From Erythrobacter sp. JK5 (GTDB lineage: Bacteria; Pseudomonadota; Alphaproteobacteria; Sphingomonadales; Sphingomonadaceae), in assembly GCF_018205975.1 (NCBI RefSeq), contig NZ_CP073577.1, positions 1,798,001 through 1,862,000 of the forward strand: a stretch of DNA of 64,000 nucleotides. The letters are read 5' to 3'. A program made the position numbers and the translations under genes. The notes under the pieces are model-generated. The model was not told the DNA's origin and made no database searches. It was given only the letters and a program-made list of their open reading frames with translations. This document shows positions 55,255 through 63,742 of the stretch, piece by piece. The first letter of the stretch is position 1; the number at the start of each line of letters is the position of its first letter.

Positions 55255-56352
55255 ATGGATAGGAAGAAGCTGGTTCTGCTCATCGGAGCGCTGATCATCG
55301 CGGTCGGAACCGCGTTCGCAGCCCGGACCATGTTTGCCGGAAGCGCTGCGCCCGAGGCCGAAGCCGCGCCGGTGGGTCCGAAGGTCCTGGTGGCGCAGCG
55401 TGCGCTGCCCGCGGGGACCATCATCACCGCCGACGCAATGGGTTTCCAACAGTGGCCCGAGGAGCTGGTGCAGGACGCCTACTTCATCGACGGCGAATCC
55501 GACATCAACGAACTGATCGGCACCGTCGTGCGCCATCCGATCACCGCAGGTGAGCCGGTGACGCAGGGTTCGCTGGTGAGCCCGGGCGACCGCGGCTTCC
55601 TGGCAGCGGCGCTTGCGCCCGGCATGCGTGCAGTCACCGTTCCGGTGTCGGCACGGACCGGGGTGGCCGGCTTCATCTTCCCGGGCGACCGTGTCGACCT
55701 GGTGCTGACCCAGACCGTCAAGGGCGAGGGCCGCGATCTCAAGGCGGCGGAAACCGTGCTGCGCAACCTGCGCGTGCTCGCGACCGACCAGTCGACCGAA
55801 CAGATCACCGATGAAGAGGGCAAGACCGTGGTCCGCGCCTTCCGCACCGTGACGATCGAAGTGACGCCGAAGATTGCCGAGAAGGTCGCGGTCGCCCAGA
55901 CCGTCGGCACGCTCAGCATGGTACTGCGATCGATCGCCGACAATCAGGCCGACCTCGAGCGCGCGATCGCTTCGGGCGAGGTCAAGATCCCCGACAACGC
56001 GACGCCGGAAGAGGAAGAACGCTACCTGCGCGATGCGGTCAATCGACCGATCGACAAGGGCACGACCTTTGCCACCGGCGGAGATGTCTCGCGCTTCCAG
56101 CGCAAGAGCATCCCCGAGGATCCCGAAACGCTGCGTCGTCAGGCGCGCGATCAGGCCCGCGCCGATCAGCTTCGCCGCGAAGCCCAGCGCTTCAACGGCG
56201 GCGGGTCGAGCAATACCTCGGCCACCCCGGTGAGCACCGGTCCGAGCGTCCGCGTGACCCGCGGCAAGACCACCACTGCGGTGCCGGTCAACTCGGCCAG
56301 TGGCGCCCAGGGGCTGCCGCAGGGCACGCCCACCGGCCCGCTGATCCGCTGA
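55255..56352 (+). CDS. cpaB: CpaB (RcpC), Flp pilus assembly protein
   Basis: The 365-residue periplasmic protein has an N-terminal membrane helix (VLLIGALIIAVGTAFAARTM) and the SAF-type domain of CpaB/RcpC near residues 44-110 (VLVAQRALPAGTIITADAMG). It has GFIFPGDRVDLVLTQ and VRAFRTVTIEVTPK in the core and a basic, disordered C-terminus. It is thought to help stabilise the secretin CpaC, which follows after 11 bp. Confidence 0.94.
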   Translation: MDRKKLVLLIGALIIAVGTAFAARTMFAGSAAPEAEAAPVGPKVLVAQRALPAGTIITADAMGFQQWPEELVQDAYFIDGESDINELIGTVVRHPITAGEPVTQGSLVSPGDRGFLAAALAPGMRAVTVPVSARTGVAGFIFPGDRVDLVLTQTVKGEGRDLKAAETVLRNLRVLATDQSTEQITDEEGKTVVRAFRTVTIEVTPKIAEKVAVAQTVGTLSMVLRSIADNQADLERAIASGEVKIPDNATPEEEERYLRDAVNRPIDKGTTFATGGDVSRFQRKSIPEDPETLRRQARDQARADQLRREAQRFNGGGSSNTSATPVSTGPSVRVTRGKTTTAVPVNSASGAQGLPQGTPTGPLIR

Positions 56353-56363
56353 GGGGACGAAAC

Positions 56364-58067
56364 ATGTCGAGCAAATTCTTGCGCTTGAATCCCGCGAAAG
56401 CGGAAATTGGAAAACCCACGGGGGGCCAGACAATGAAACGCCTAACTGCCAAAATGCTGCTGGCGAGCCTTGCCGCCGCGCCGCTTGCCGCGGTCCCGGC
56501 GACCACGGCCACCGCGCAGCAAGTGACCAACCCGTCGCAGGATATCCTCCTGTCGATCGGTCGCGGACAGCTTGTCACGGTCCCGGGTGCGATGACCGAC
56601 GTGTTCGTCGCCAACGAGAACGTGGCCGACGTCCAGGTCAAGTCGCAGCGCCAGCTGTACGTCTTCGGACGGTCCGGCGGCGAGACCACGATCTATGCCA
56701 GCAACGCAGCCGGCACGGTGATCTGGTCCGCCAACGTTCGCGTGGGCTCGAACATCGACAGCATCGACCAGATGCTGAACCTCGCCATGCCCGAAGCCAA
56801 GATCGGCGTCGCGACCATGGGGGCCAACACCGTATTGCTGACCGGCACGGTCGGCGCGCCCGAAGATGCCGCCGAAGCCGAACGGCTGGTGCAGGCGTTC
56901 CTTGGCGAGGAAGCCAATGTCATCTCGCGGCTCAAGACCGCGACTCCGCTGCAGGTCAACCTGAAGGTGACCTTTGCCGAGGTGAGCCGTTCGCTCGTTC
57001 GCGAGATCAACGGCAACCTGACGACCTTCGATGCCGCAACCGGTGGGTTCCGCGGCGGGGTCGGCACGGGCCGCCTGCTCGGCCAGGCCGGCGAGATCAG
57101 CAATCCCCGAGGCCCGGTTTCGGTCGGACAGGGGGCTCAGAACCCCGCTCTGATTGTCCCGCTGCGGGATGCGAACGGAGCCATTGTGCTTGACGCGAAC
57201 GGTGTCCCCCTGACCCAAACGATTGCCGGCACCGGCATCGATAGCCAGGGCGGGACCACGATCGCAGGTCTTGGTCGCCTGTTCGGCCTTGATCTGTCGG
57301 GCGCGCTGGACTTGTCCGAGCAGCTTGGTCTCATCACCACCCTTTCGGAGCCGAACTTGACCGCGCTTTCGGGTGAAACCGCCACCTTCCTGGCCGGCGG
57401 CGAGTTCCCGATCCCGATCAGCGAAGGCCTCGGCAATGTGTCGATCGAATACCGCAATTTCGGCGTCAGCCTGGCTTACACCCCGACGGTGCTCGCCAAC
57501 GGCCGGATTTCGATGCGGGTCCGCCCGGAAGTGTCGGAACTGTCGAGCCAGGGAGCGGTGACGCTCAACGGCTTCCAGGTTCCCGCGTTGACCATCCGCC
57601 GTACCGAAACCACCGTCGAACTGGGCTCGGGCCAGAGCTTCATGATCGCGGGCCTGATGAGCAACAGCTCGCAGAACGCGGTCGACAAGGCCCCCGGCCT
57701 CGGCGACGTGCCGATCCTCGGCAACCTGTTCCGTTCGCGCTCGTTCCGCAAGGGCGAGACCGAGCTGGTGATCATCGTCACCCCGTACCTCGTGAAGCCG
57801 GTTGATGCGAAAGACATCAAGCTGCCGACCGACGGGTTCCGTTCGGCCAACGAGTTCGAACAGCTGATCACCTACCAGAACAACGCCGGCAAGTCGGGCG
57901 AACAGCGCCCCGGACCGACGGCGGCCGACAACGAGGCACCGGATCCTGCTGTCAGCAGCGCCGATCCGGCTGCCATCGTCCCGAACAACGCTCCGAGCGA
58001 GCGCAGCGCGGACAAGAAGAACCGCAAGCAGGACCGCCAGGCGGCGGCTCCCGGCTTCAGCTTCTAA
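56364..58067 (+). CDS. cpaC: CpaC (RcpA), Flp pilus secretin
   Basis: CpaC forms the outer-membrane channel for the pilus. The 567-residue protein (ATG at 56364 with GAGGGGA upstream; a second ATG at 56433 also has a G-rich site and a clearer signal peptide) contains the N-terminal pilus secretin domain (VTVPGAMTDVFVANENVADV), a BON-like segment, and the secretin domain with LITTLSEPNLTALSGETATF and PGLGDVPILGNLFRS. The C-terminal tail is Pro, Ala and Lys rich. Confidence 0.95.
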   Translation: MSSKFLRLNPAKAEIGKPTGGQTMKRLTAKMLLASLAAAPLAAVPATTATAQQVTNPSQDILLSIGRGQLVTVPGAMTDVFVANENVADVQVKSQRQLYVFGRSGGETTIYASNAAGTVIWSANVRVGSNIDSIDQMLNLAMPEAKIGVATMGANTVLLTGTVGAPEDAAEAERLVQAFLGEEANVISRLKTATPLQVNLKVTFAEVSRSLVREINGNLTTFDAATGGFRGGVGTGRLLGQAGEISNPRGPVSVGQGAQNPALIVPLRDANGAIVLDANGVPLTQTIAGTGIDSQGGTTIAGLGRLFGLDLSGALDLSEQLGLITTLSEPNLTALSGETATFLAGGEFPIPISEGLGNVSIEYRNFGVSLAYTPTVLANGRISMRVRPEVSELSSQGAVTLNGFQVPALTIRRTETTVELGSGQSFMIAGLMSNSSQNAVDKAPGLGDVPILGNLFRSRSFRKGETELVIIVTPYLVKPVDAKDIKLPTDGFRSANEFEQLITYQNNAGKSGEQRPGPTAADNEAPDPAVSSADPAAIVPNNAPSERSADKKNRKQDRQAAAPGFSF

Positions 58068-58076
58068 GAGAGAAAG

Positions 58077-58739
58077 GTGAGTAACATGCCCTTTGCCAAA
58101 CACAGCAAGCTGACAGGTGCTCTCGCCCTCTCGCTCGGCCTCGCGGTCGCGGGTTGTGCCGGAATGCCTACCAACACCAGCCTCTACAGCGACAAGCAGC
58201 CGGTGGTGGAACGCACCAATTTCACGTTCGACGTCCAGACCAATGGCGGCGGCCTTGCGATCTCCGAACAACAGCGGCTCAACGGCTGGTTCGAGACCAT
58301 GGACCTTCGCTACGGCGACCGGATCACGGTCGAGGACCCGTCGGCCAACCCTGCGGTTGCCGACGCGGTCAGCGAACTCGCCAGCCGCTATGGACTGATT
58401 GTGGGCGAAACCGCGCCGACTACGGCCGGCTATCTCAATCCCGGCCAGGCGCGTGTGGTGATCACCCGCACGACCGCTTCGGTCCCAGGTTGCCCCGACT
58501 GGTCGGCCAAGGCGGATGCCAATTACCTGAACGGCACCAGCCCAGGTTACGGCTGCTCGGTCAACAGCAACATGGCGGCGATGGTCGCCGATCCGCAAGA
58601 TCTGCTCGAGGGCAAGAAGGGCGACGGTGAAACCACCATCGCAACTTCGAACAAGGCCATCTCGACCTATCGCGAGACCGCTCCCAGCGGGGCTCAAGGT
58701 CTGCAAAACGCAAGTGCCGGCAACGGCGGAGGGAACTGA
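58077..58739 (+). CDS. cpaD: CpaD, Flp pilus lipoprotein
   Basis: The 220-residue product (GTG at 58077, with ATG at 58086 as an alternative) has a lipobox signal SLGLAVAGCAGMP, then the conserved NPGQARVVITRTTASVPGCPDWS region of CpaD with paired Cys residues. It is thought to support the secretin in the outer membrane. The C-terminus is Gly, Asn and Ser rich. Confidence 0.92.
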   Translation: MSNMPFAKHSKLTGALALSLGLAVAGCAGMPTNTSLYSDKQPVVERTNFTFDVQTNGGGLAISEQQRLNGWFETMDLRYGDRITVEDPSANPAVADAVSELASRYGLIVGETAPTTAGYLNPGQARVVITRTTASVPGCPDWSAKADANYLNGTSPGYGCSVNSNMAAMVADPQDLLEGKKGDGETTIATSNKAISTYRETAPSGAQGLQNASAGNGGGN

Positions 58740-58742
58740 TCG

Positions 58743-60023
58743 ATGAACGCGCCCTGGAAATCCGGTCTCCCCGGCAATCGTGACCCGTTTGCTGCCTATA
58801 TCTGCGATGACAACGCGCTGGATGTCCTGCGCCCGGTCATCATCGAGATGGGCTGGCAGCCGGAGAAGTGCAACAAAGGCGGCCTGCGCAACGCGATCCA
58901 GTCGCTCAGCGTCAGCGCCAGCCCGGCGATCCTCGTCGTCGACCTGTCGGAAAGCGGCGATCCGCTGAACGACATCAACGCGCTCGCCGAAGTGTGCGAG
59001 CCGGGGACGGTGGTTATCGCCATCGGCCAGGTCAACGACGTGCGCCTGTATCGCGACCTGCTCGCGAGCGGTATCCACGATTACCTGCTCAAGCCGCTTT
59101 CGGCACAGCAGCTGCACGATGCGCTCAACCAGGCGCTGGCGATCTTCACTGCGCCCAAGGCGGGCGAAGGCGAATCCGTCAAGCGGCACATCTCGACCGC
59201 TGTGGTCGGGACGCGCGGCGGCGTCGGCGCATCGACGCTGGCGACTTCGCTGGCCTGGCTGTTCAGCGATCACCACGAATCGCCCACTGCGCTGCTCGAT
59301 CTCGATGTGCATTTCGGCACCGGTGCGCTCGCGCTCGATCTCGAGCCGGGTCGCGGGCTGACCGACGCCATCGACAACCCGAGCCGCATCGACGGCCTGT
59401 TTATCGAGCGTGCGATGATCCGCGCGAACGATAATCTGTCGATCCTGTCGGCGGAGGCACCGATCAACCAGCCGTTGATGACCGACGGTTCGGCTTTCGT
59501 GCAGCTGGAGGAAGAATTCCGCCAGGCGTTCGAAATGACCGTGATCGATCTGCCGCGCAACATGCTGATCAACTTCCCGCACCTGCTGACCGACGTGAAC
59601 CTCGTCGTGCTGGCGTGCGAGTTCACGCTCGCTTCGGCGCGCGATACGATCCGCATCCTCTCGTGGCTCAAGACGAATGCCGCGCATGCGCATCCGATGA
59701 TCGTAGCCAACAAGGCGCAGCTGAATGTTGCCGAGATAAGCCGCTCCGACTTCGAAGCCTCGATCGAACGCAAGGTCGATTTCGTCGTACCTTACGACGT
59801 CAAGGCGGCCTCGAACGCGGCCAAACTTGGCCAGGTGTTCGTCGATGCCAATCGCTCGAGCAAGGCCAGCGCGGTAATCAAGCAGATCGCCGAACGCATC
59901 ATGGGCGCGAGCGAGGAAGACCTGTCGTCGGTGACCGAAGAGAAGAAATCGCTGCTTGGCGGCTTCGACTTCAAGTCGCTGCTGGCGAAGAAAGACAAGA
60001 CCGAAGCAGAACCGGCAGAATAG
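58743..60023 (+). CDS. cpaE: CpaE (TadZ), pilus assembly ATPase-like protein
   Basis: CpaE/TadZ localises the pilus machine. The 426-residue protein has a receiver-like N-terminal half (AILVVDLSESGDPLNDINAL, then GIHDYLLKPLSAQQLHDALN) and a ParA/MinD-like C-terminal half with the deviant loop VVGTRGGVGASTLATSLAW. The usual Lys before GGVG is Arg here. After this gene the expected cpaF is absent; the next 98 bp hold only a hairpin and then tadB. Confidence 0.94.
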   Translation: MNAPWKSGLPGNRDPFAAYICDDNALDVLRPVIIEMGWQPEKCNKGGLRNAIQSLSVSASPAILVVDLSESGDPLNDINALAEVCEPGTVVIAIGQVNDVRLYRDLLASGIHDYLLKPLSAQQLHDALNQALAIFTAPKAGEGESVKRHISTAVVGTRGGVGASTLATSLAWLFSDHHESPTALLDLDVHFGTGALALDLEPGRGLTDAIDNPSRIDGLFIERAMIRANDNLSILSAEAPINQPLMTDGSAFVQLEEEFRQAFEMTVIDLPRNMLINFPHLLTDVNLVVLACEFTLASARDTIRILSWLKTNAAHAHPMIVANKAQLNVAEISRSDFEASIERKVDFVVPYDVKAASNAAKLGQVFVDANRSSKASAVIKQIAERIMGASEEDLSSVTEEKKSLLGGFDFKSLLAKKDKTEAEPAE

Positions 60024-60040
60024 CGGTCGGGCGGGATCTG

Positions 60041-60063
60041 GCGCGCGCAATCGCTGCGCGCGC
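60041..60063. other. Perfect 9-bp-stem hairpin in the cpaE-tadB gap
   Basis: GCGCGCGCA and TGCGCGCGC pair around ATCGC in the 98-bp gap between cpaE and tadB. There is no T tract. It marks the place where cpaF normally lies; a stabilising RNA hairpin or a recombination scar are both possible. Confidence 0.5.
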
Positions 60064-60121
60064 TGCCCCCGCCCAGCCCCAGCCAGCTCCGCAGGAACAA
60101 GAATAGGCAGGACCGACACAC

Positions 60122-61093
60122 ATGGATATGCTCCAGACCCTGATCATCACGGCCGTGATCTTCGCTGTGATCGTCGTCCTGTACCTGATGATCGACGGTG
60201 CAGGTGCCGGAAAGGCGCAAAAGCGGCGCCTCCAATCGCTGCGCTATCGCCACTCCGAAAGCACGGATGCTAAGGTCGAATCGCAGTTCAAGAAGGCGAT
60301 CGCGGCCCGCAAACCCAAGACGCACAAGGTCGCCGGCTCGGGCTCGCGGCTCGAGGCGCTCGAAGTGCGACTCGACCGCACGGGAAAGCAATGGACGCTT
60401 TCGCAATACATCTACTCTTCGCTCGGCCTTGCGCTGGCGATCGCGGTGGTGGTGTTCATCCAGTCGGGCGCGATCCTGCTGGCGCTGGGCGTCGGTCTGC
60501 TGATCGGTGCCGGCCTGCCACACCTCGTCGTCGGCTTCTACATTTCCAAGCGGACCGCCCAGTTCAACTCCAAGTTTCCCGACGGGATCGAGTTGCTGGT
60601 GCGCGGTCTGCGTTCGGGCCTGCCGGTGACCGAAACGCTGGCGGTGGTCGCACAGGAAGTGCCCGGCCCGGTCGGAAGCGAGTTCAAGGGCGTGGTCGAA
60701 AGGATCAAGATCGGCAAGACCATGGAGGATTCGCTCCAGGAGACCGCCGATCGCCTGGGCATTCCCGAATTCAACTTCTTCTGCATCACGCTCGCGATCC
60801 AGCGCGAAACCGGGGGCAACCTCGCCGAAACGCTGTCGAACCTTGCCGACGTGCTGCGCAAACGCGCGCAGATGAAGCTCAAGATCAAGGCGATGAGCTC
60901 GGAATCGAAAGCGTCCGCCTACATCGTCGGCGCTTTGCCCTTCATCGTGTTCGGCATGATCTGGTGGATCAACCCGAGCTACATCGGCGGCTTCTTTACC
61001 GACGATCGCCTGATCGTCACCGGGCTGGGTGGGCTCGTCTGGATGAGCATCGGGGCCTTTATCATGGCCAAGATGGTCAGCTTCGAAATCTGA
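60122..61093 (+). CDS. tadB: TadB, type II/Flp secretion inner-membrane platform protein
   Basis: The 323-residue inner-membrane protein has an N-terminal helix (IITAVIFAVIVVLYLMI), the T2SS-F domain with PDGIELLVRGLRSGLPVTETL and FFCITLAIQRETGGNLAETL, and two C-terminal helices. It forms the base on which the motor ATPase acts. It is followed by tadC after 16 bp. Confidence 0.94.
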   Translation: MDMLQTLIITAVIFAVIVVLYLMIDGAGAGKAQKRRLQSLRYRHSESTDAKVESQFKKAIAARKPKTHKVAGSGSRLEALEVRLDRTGKQWTLSQYIYSSLGLALAIAVVVFIQSGAILLALGVGLLIGAGLPHLVVGFYISKRTAQFNSKFPDGIELLVRGLRSGLPVTETLAVVAQEVPGPVGSEFKGVVERIKIGKTMEDSLQETADRLGIPEFNFFCITLAIQRETGGNLAETLSNLADVLRKRAQMKLKIKAMSSESKASAYIVGALPFIVFGMIWWINPSYIGGFFTDDRLIVTGLGGLVWMSIGAFIMAKMVSFEI

Positions 61094-61109
61094 GCGGGGA
61101 GACAGGATC

Positions 61110-62108
61110 ATGATCGAACAACCCGCCGGACCCACGCTACTGGGCTTTGACGTCGTCATGGTCGGCACCGTGCTGGCCGGGCTCGCCGCATTCGCCGTGA
61201 TCATGGCAATCTATGCCGCGGTCACGATCAAGGACCCAATGGCCAAACGCGTCCAGTCGCTCAACGAGCGGCGCGAGCAGCTCAAGGCCGGGATCGTCAC
61301 CAGCGCGACCAAGAAGCGCGCAAGCCTTGTCCGCAAGTCCGACACCACCGACAAGGTCAAGGACCAGCTCGGCAAGATGAAGGTCCTGCAGGATAGCCAG
61401 ATCGAGGCGGTGCAGCAGAAGCTCGCCTATGCCGGCTATCGCAACAAGGAACTGGCAGTCCTCATCATCGGCCTGCGTGCCGTGTTGCCGATCGTGCTCG
61501 GCCTGGCCGGATTCCTCGCGATCTACATCATCGAAGTGTTCCCCGATTGGGGCCCGATGTACCGCCTTGGCGCGGTCAGCGCGCTCGTCGGGCTCGGCTA
61601 CAAGGGTCCCGAACTGTACCTTTCGAACAAGGCTTCGAAGCGCACGCTTGAAATTCAGAAGGGCCTGCCCGACGCGCTCGACCTGCTGGTCATCTGCGCC
61701 GAAGCCGGTCTTACCGTCGACGCGTCCTTCAATCGCGTCGCCAAGGAACTGGGCCGTGCCTATCCCGAGCTGGGCGACGAATTCGCCTTGACCGCGATCG
61801 AGCTGAGCTTCCTCAACGAGCGCAGGCAGGCCTTCAACAACCTCGCCTACCGGGTCAACCTCGAAGCGGTGAAGGGCGTGGTGACCACCATGGTCCAGAC
61901 CGAACGCTACGGTACGCCGCTCGCCAGTGCGCTGCGCGTGCTGTCGGCCGAATTCCGCAACGAGCGGATGATGCGCGCCGAAGAGAAGGCCGCACGTCTG
62001 CCCGCGATCATGACGGTGCCGCTGATCCTGTTCATCCTGCCGGTGCTGTTCATCGTCATCCTCGGCCCGGCGGCCTGTTCGATCAACGACGCGCTGCTGA
62101 CCGACTAG
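61110..62108 (+). CDS. tadC: TadC, second Flp pilus inner-membrane platform protein
   Basis: The 332-residue protein has an N-terminal helix, a Lys- and Arg-rich cytoplasmic stretch, paired helices (VLIIGLRAVLPIVLGLAGFL), the T2SS-F domain with LPDALDLLVICAEAGLTVDA and a C-terminal helix. With TadB it makes the inner-membrane platform. A large hairpin follows the stop. No further tad genes (tadD, tadE, tadG) follow in this window. Confidence 0.93.
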   Translation: MIEQPAGPTLLGFDVVMVGTVLAGLAAFAVIMAIYAAVTIKDPMAKRVQSLNERREQLKAGIVTSATKKRASLVRKSDTTDKVKDQLGKMKVLQDSQIEAVQQKLAYAGYRNKELAVLIIGLRAVLPIVLGLAGFLAIYIIEVFPDWGPMYRLGAVSALVGLGYKGPELYLSNKASKRTLEIQKGLPDALDLLVICAEAGLTVDASFNRVAKELGRAYPELGDEFALTAIELSFLNERRQAFNNLAYRVNLEAVKGVVTTMVQTERYGTPLASALRVLSAEFRNERMMRAEEKAARLPAIMTVPLILFILPVLFIVILGPAACSINDALLTD

Positions 62109-62130
62109 AGCTCCTTACCAAGACGGGAGT

Positions 62131-62176
62131 GCGAACGCGCGGCTGGCCGGGATACCCCGCCGGTCGCGCGTTTCGC
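62131..62176. terminator. Large stem-loop between tadC and the marR-family gene
   Basis: GCGAACGCGCG (62131-62141) pairs with CGCGCG(T)TTCGC (62165-62176) with one bulged base, with a further GC-rich inner helix. It lies between convergent genes and could end both transcripts, though T runs are poor. Confidence 0.55.
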
Positions 62177-62191
62177 GTTGGGGTCGCGCGC

Positions 62192-62716
62192 CTAGTCGAG
62201 CCCCTGGTCGAGTCCGCCTTCGAGCCTATCGTCGAGCCCGCTTGCGCGCCCGCCATTGAGCTCTGCCGCGCGATGGCGCATCCGTTCGAGCAGCGCGCGG
62301 AACTGCACGCGTTCCTCGGGCGCGAAGCCGTCGAACAGCTCGCTTTCGGTCTGCAGCGCCAGCGGCATCACCTCGCGGTGGATCGCCCAGCCCTCCTCGG
62401 TCAGTTCGAGCAGGTGCGAGCGCCCGTCGCGCGCGTTAGGCGCGCGGGTCACCAGCCCGCGCTCCTCCAGAACCTTGCACGCCCGGTTTACCGCCACCTT
62501 GTCCATCACCGTCGCCGCCGTCAGATCGCGCTGCGTCGCGGTCCCGGCATCGCCGAGCACCGCCATCACCCGCCATTCGGGGATCTTGAGCGAAAACCGC
62601 TTGCGATAGCGTTCCGAGATCAGCTCGCTCACCGCGTTGGAGGCAATCGAAAGCTGGTATGGCAGGAAACCGGCGAGTTGCCCCGGCGCCACGCCCGATT
62701 TGGTGGTCTTGCTCAT
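62192..62716 (-). CDS. MarR-family winged-helix regulator
   Basis: The 174-residue protein starts at the ATG at 62716 (MSKTTKSGVAPGQ) and has the MarR fold: FLPYQLSIASNAVSELISERY, the recognition region TQRDLTAATVMDKVAVNRAC and the wing LVTRAPNARDGRSHLLELTEEG. The C-terminus is acidic and Gly rich. A perfect 20-bp palindrome stands 4 bp upstream of its start, so it probably represses itself. It is 47 bp downstream of the enoyl-CoA hydratase gene. Confidence 0.9.
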   Translation of the reverse strand: MSKTTKSGVAPGQLAGFLPYQLSIASNAVSELISERYRKRFSLKIPEWRVMAVLGDAGTATQRDLTAATVMDKVAVNRACKVLEERGLVTRAPNARDGRSHLLELTEEGWAIHREVMPLALQTESELFDGFAPEERVQFRALLERMRHRAAELNGGRASGLDDRLEGGLDQGLD

Positions 62717-62720
62717 GCAC

Positions 62721-62740
62721 TTGGTTTCCCATGAAACCAA
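62721..62740. promoter_or_regulatory. Perfect 8-bp-arm palindrome, candidate MarR operator
   Basis: TTGGTTTCCCATGAAACCAA consists of 8-base arms separated by four bases and lies directly before the marR-family start codon. MarR proteins bind such dyads as dimers and control their own genes. It is the most symmetric operator-like site I found in the window. Confidence 0.7.
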
Positions 62741-62763
62741 CTCGGTTGGCAAGGGCCGCCCGG

Positions 62764-63636
62764 CTATTCGTAGGGGCGCTTCTCCCACCACGGGTAGAAA
62801 TCGGGCATGTCCTCGCTCACCTTGCCGGGATAGACCGGGCGGCGCTTGTCGAGAAAGCTCGCGATCCCTTCCTGGGCATCGGCCCCGCGCGAGAGGCGAT
62901 AGATCGCGCGACTGTCGATCTTGTGCGCTTCCATCGGGTGATCGGCATTCATCAGCCGCCACATCATCGCCCGCGTCATCGCCACCGAGATCGCCGAAGT
63001 GTTCTCGGCGATCTCGCGCGCGAGTTCCTGCGCAGCGAGAAGCAGGTCCGCGGGTGCATGGATCGAGCGCACCAGCCCGCCGGCCTTCGCCTCCCCTGCG
63101 TCAAACACCCGGCCCGAATAGCACCATTCGAGCGCTTGGCTGATCCCGACGATGCGCGGCAGGAACCAGCTCGAGGCAGCCTCGGGCACGATTCCGCGAC
63201 GCGCGAAGACGAAGCCGTAGCGCGCCGTCTCGCTCGCCAGGCGAATGTCCATCGCCAGCTGCATCGTCGCCCCGACGCCGACCGCCACGCCGTTACACGC
63301 TGAAATCAGGGGTTTTTTCGATTCGAACAGGCGCAAAGTGAGCAGCCCGCCGCCATCGCGGACGCGCTCGTCGGAGAGGCTTTCGACCTGGTCTCCGCTC
63401 GAAAACACCTGCCCTCCGCCGTCGGGCGTCAGGTCCGCCCCGGCGCAGAACGCCCGCTCGCCCGAACCGGTGAAGATCACCGCGCGCACCGCGTCGTCGG
63501 CGTCGATATCGTCCATCGCCGCCATGATCTCCGCCCCCATCGTGCGGGTATAGGCGTTCATCTTCTCGGGCCGATTGAGCGTGATCGTGGCGATGCCATC
63601 GGCTTTGTCGACGATGATTTGCGTATATTCGGTCAT
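62764..63636 (-). CDS. Enoyl-CoA hydratase/isomerase (crotonase) family protein
   Basis: The 290-residue protein starts at the ATG at 63636 with GGGAGA upstream; a TTG 15 bp earlier is less likely. It has the crotonase fold motifs ITLNRPEKMNAYTRTM, RAFCAGADLTPDG (oxyanion-hole region), and ACNGVAVGVGATMQLAMDIR, then RRGIVPEAASSWFLPRIVG. The acidic residue in GIVPEAASSW is consistent with hydratase activity. The next gene upstream is the partial SDR, so a fatty-acid or aromatic-acid catabolic set is plausible. Confidence 0.92.
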   Translation of the reverse strand: MTEYTQIIVDKADGIATITLNRPEKMNAYTRTMGAEIMAAMDDIDADDAVRAVIFTGSGERAFCAGADLTPDGGGQVFSSGDQVESLSDERVRDGGGLLTLRLFESKKPLISACNGVAVGVGATMQLAMDIRLASETARYGFVFARRGIVPEAASSWFLPRIVGISQALEWCYSGRVFDAGEAKAGGLVRSIHAPADLLLAAQELAREIAENTSAISVAMTRAMMWRLMNADHPMEAHKIDSRAIYRLSRGADAQEGIASFLDKRRPVYPGKVSEDMPDFYPWWEKRPYE

Positions 63637-63660
63637 CGTGGTCTCTCCCAAAAACGAGTA

Positions 63661-63732
63661 AGCCCCCGCGCCGGCGGGGGCCTCCGTCGATCTCGTGCGA
63701 GATTGTGGGAGGTCCCCGTCTGCGCGGGGACT
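63661..63732 (-). other. Three consecutive hairpins between SDR and crotonase genes
   Basis: Stems GCCCCCGC/GCGGGGGC at 63662-63681, ATCTCG/CGAGAT at 63690-63703, and GTCCCCG/CGGGGAC at 63712-63731 follow each other in the 106-bp spacer. They lie downstream of the SDR gene and upstream of the crotonase start. They could form a partial terminator or mRNA stability block. Confidence 0.65.
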
Positions 63733-63742
63733 CGCAAATTTG

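Noticed and set aside
56442..60119. A 1225-codon frame on the minus strand opposite cpaC-cpaD-cpaE
   Set aside because: Its composition is Arg/His/Gln-rich mirror sequence with no domain; the plus-strand genes have clear family motifs, so it is a GC-driven shadow.
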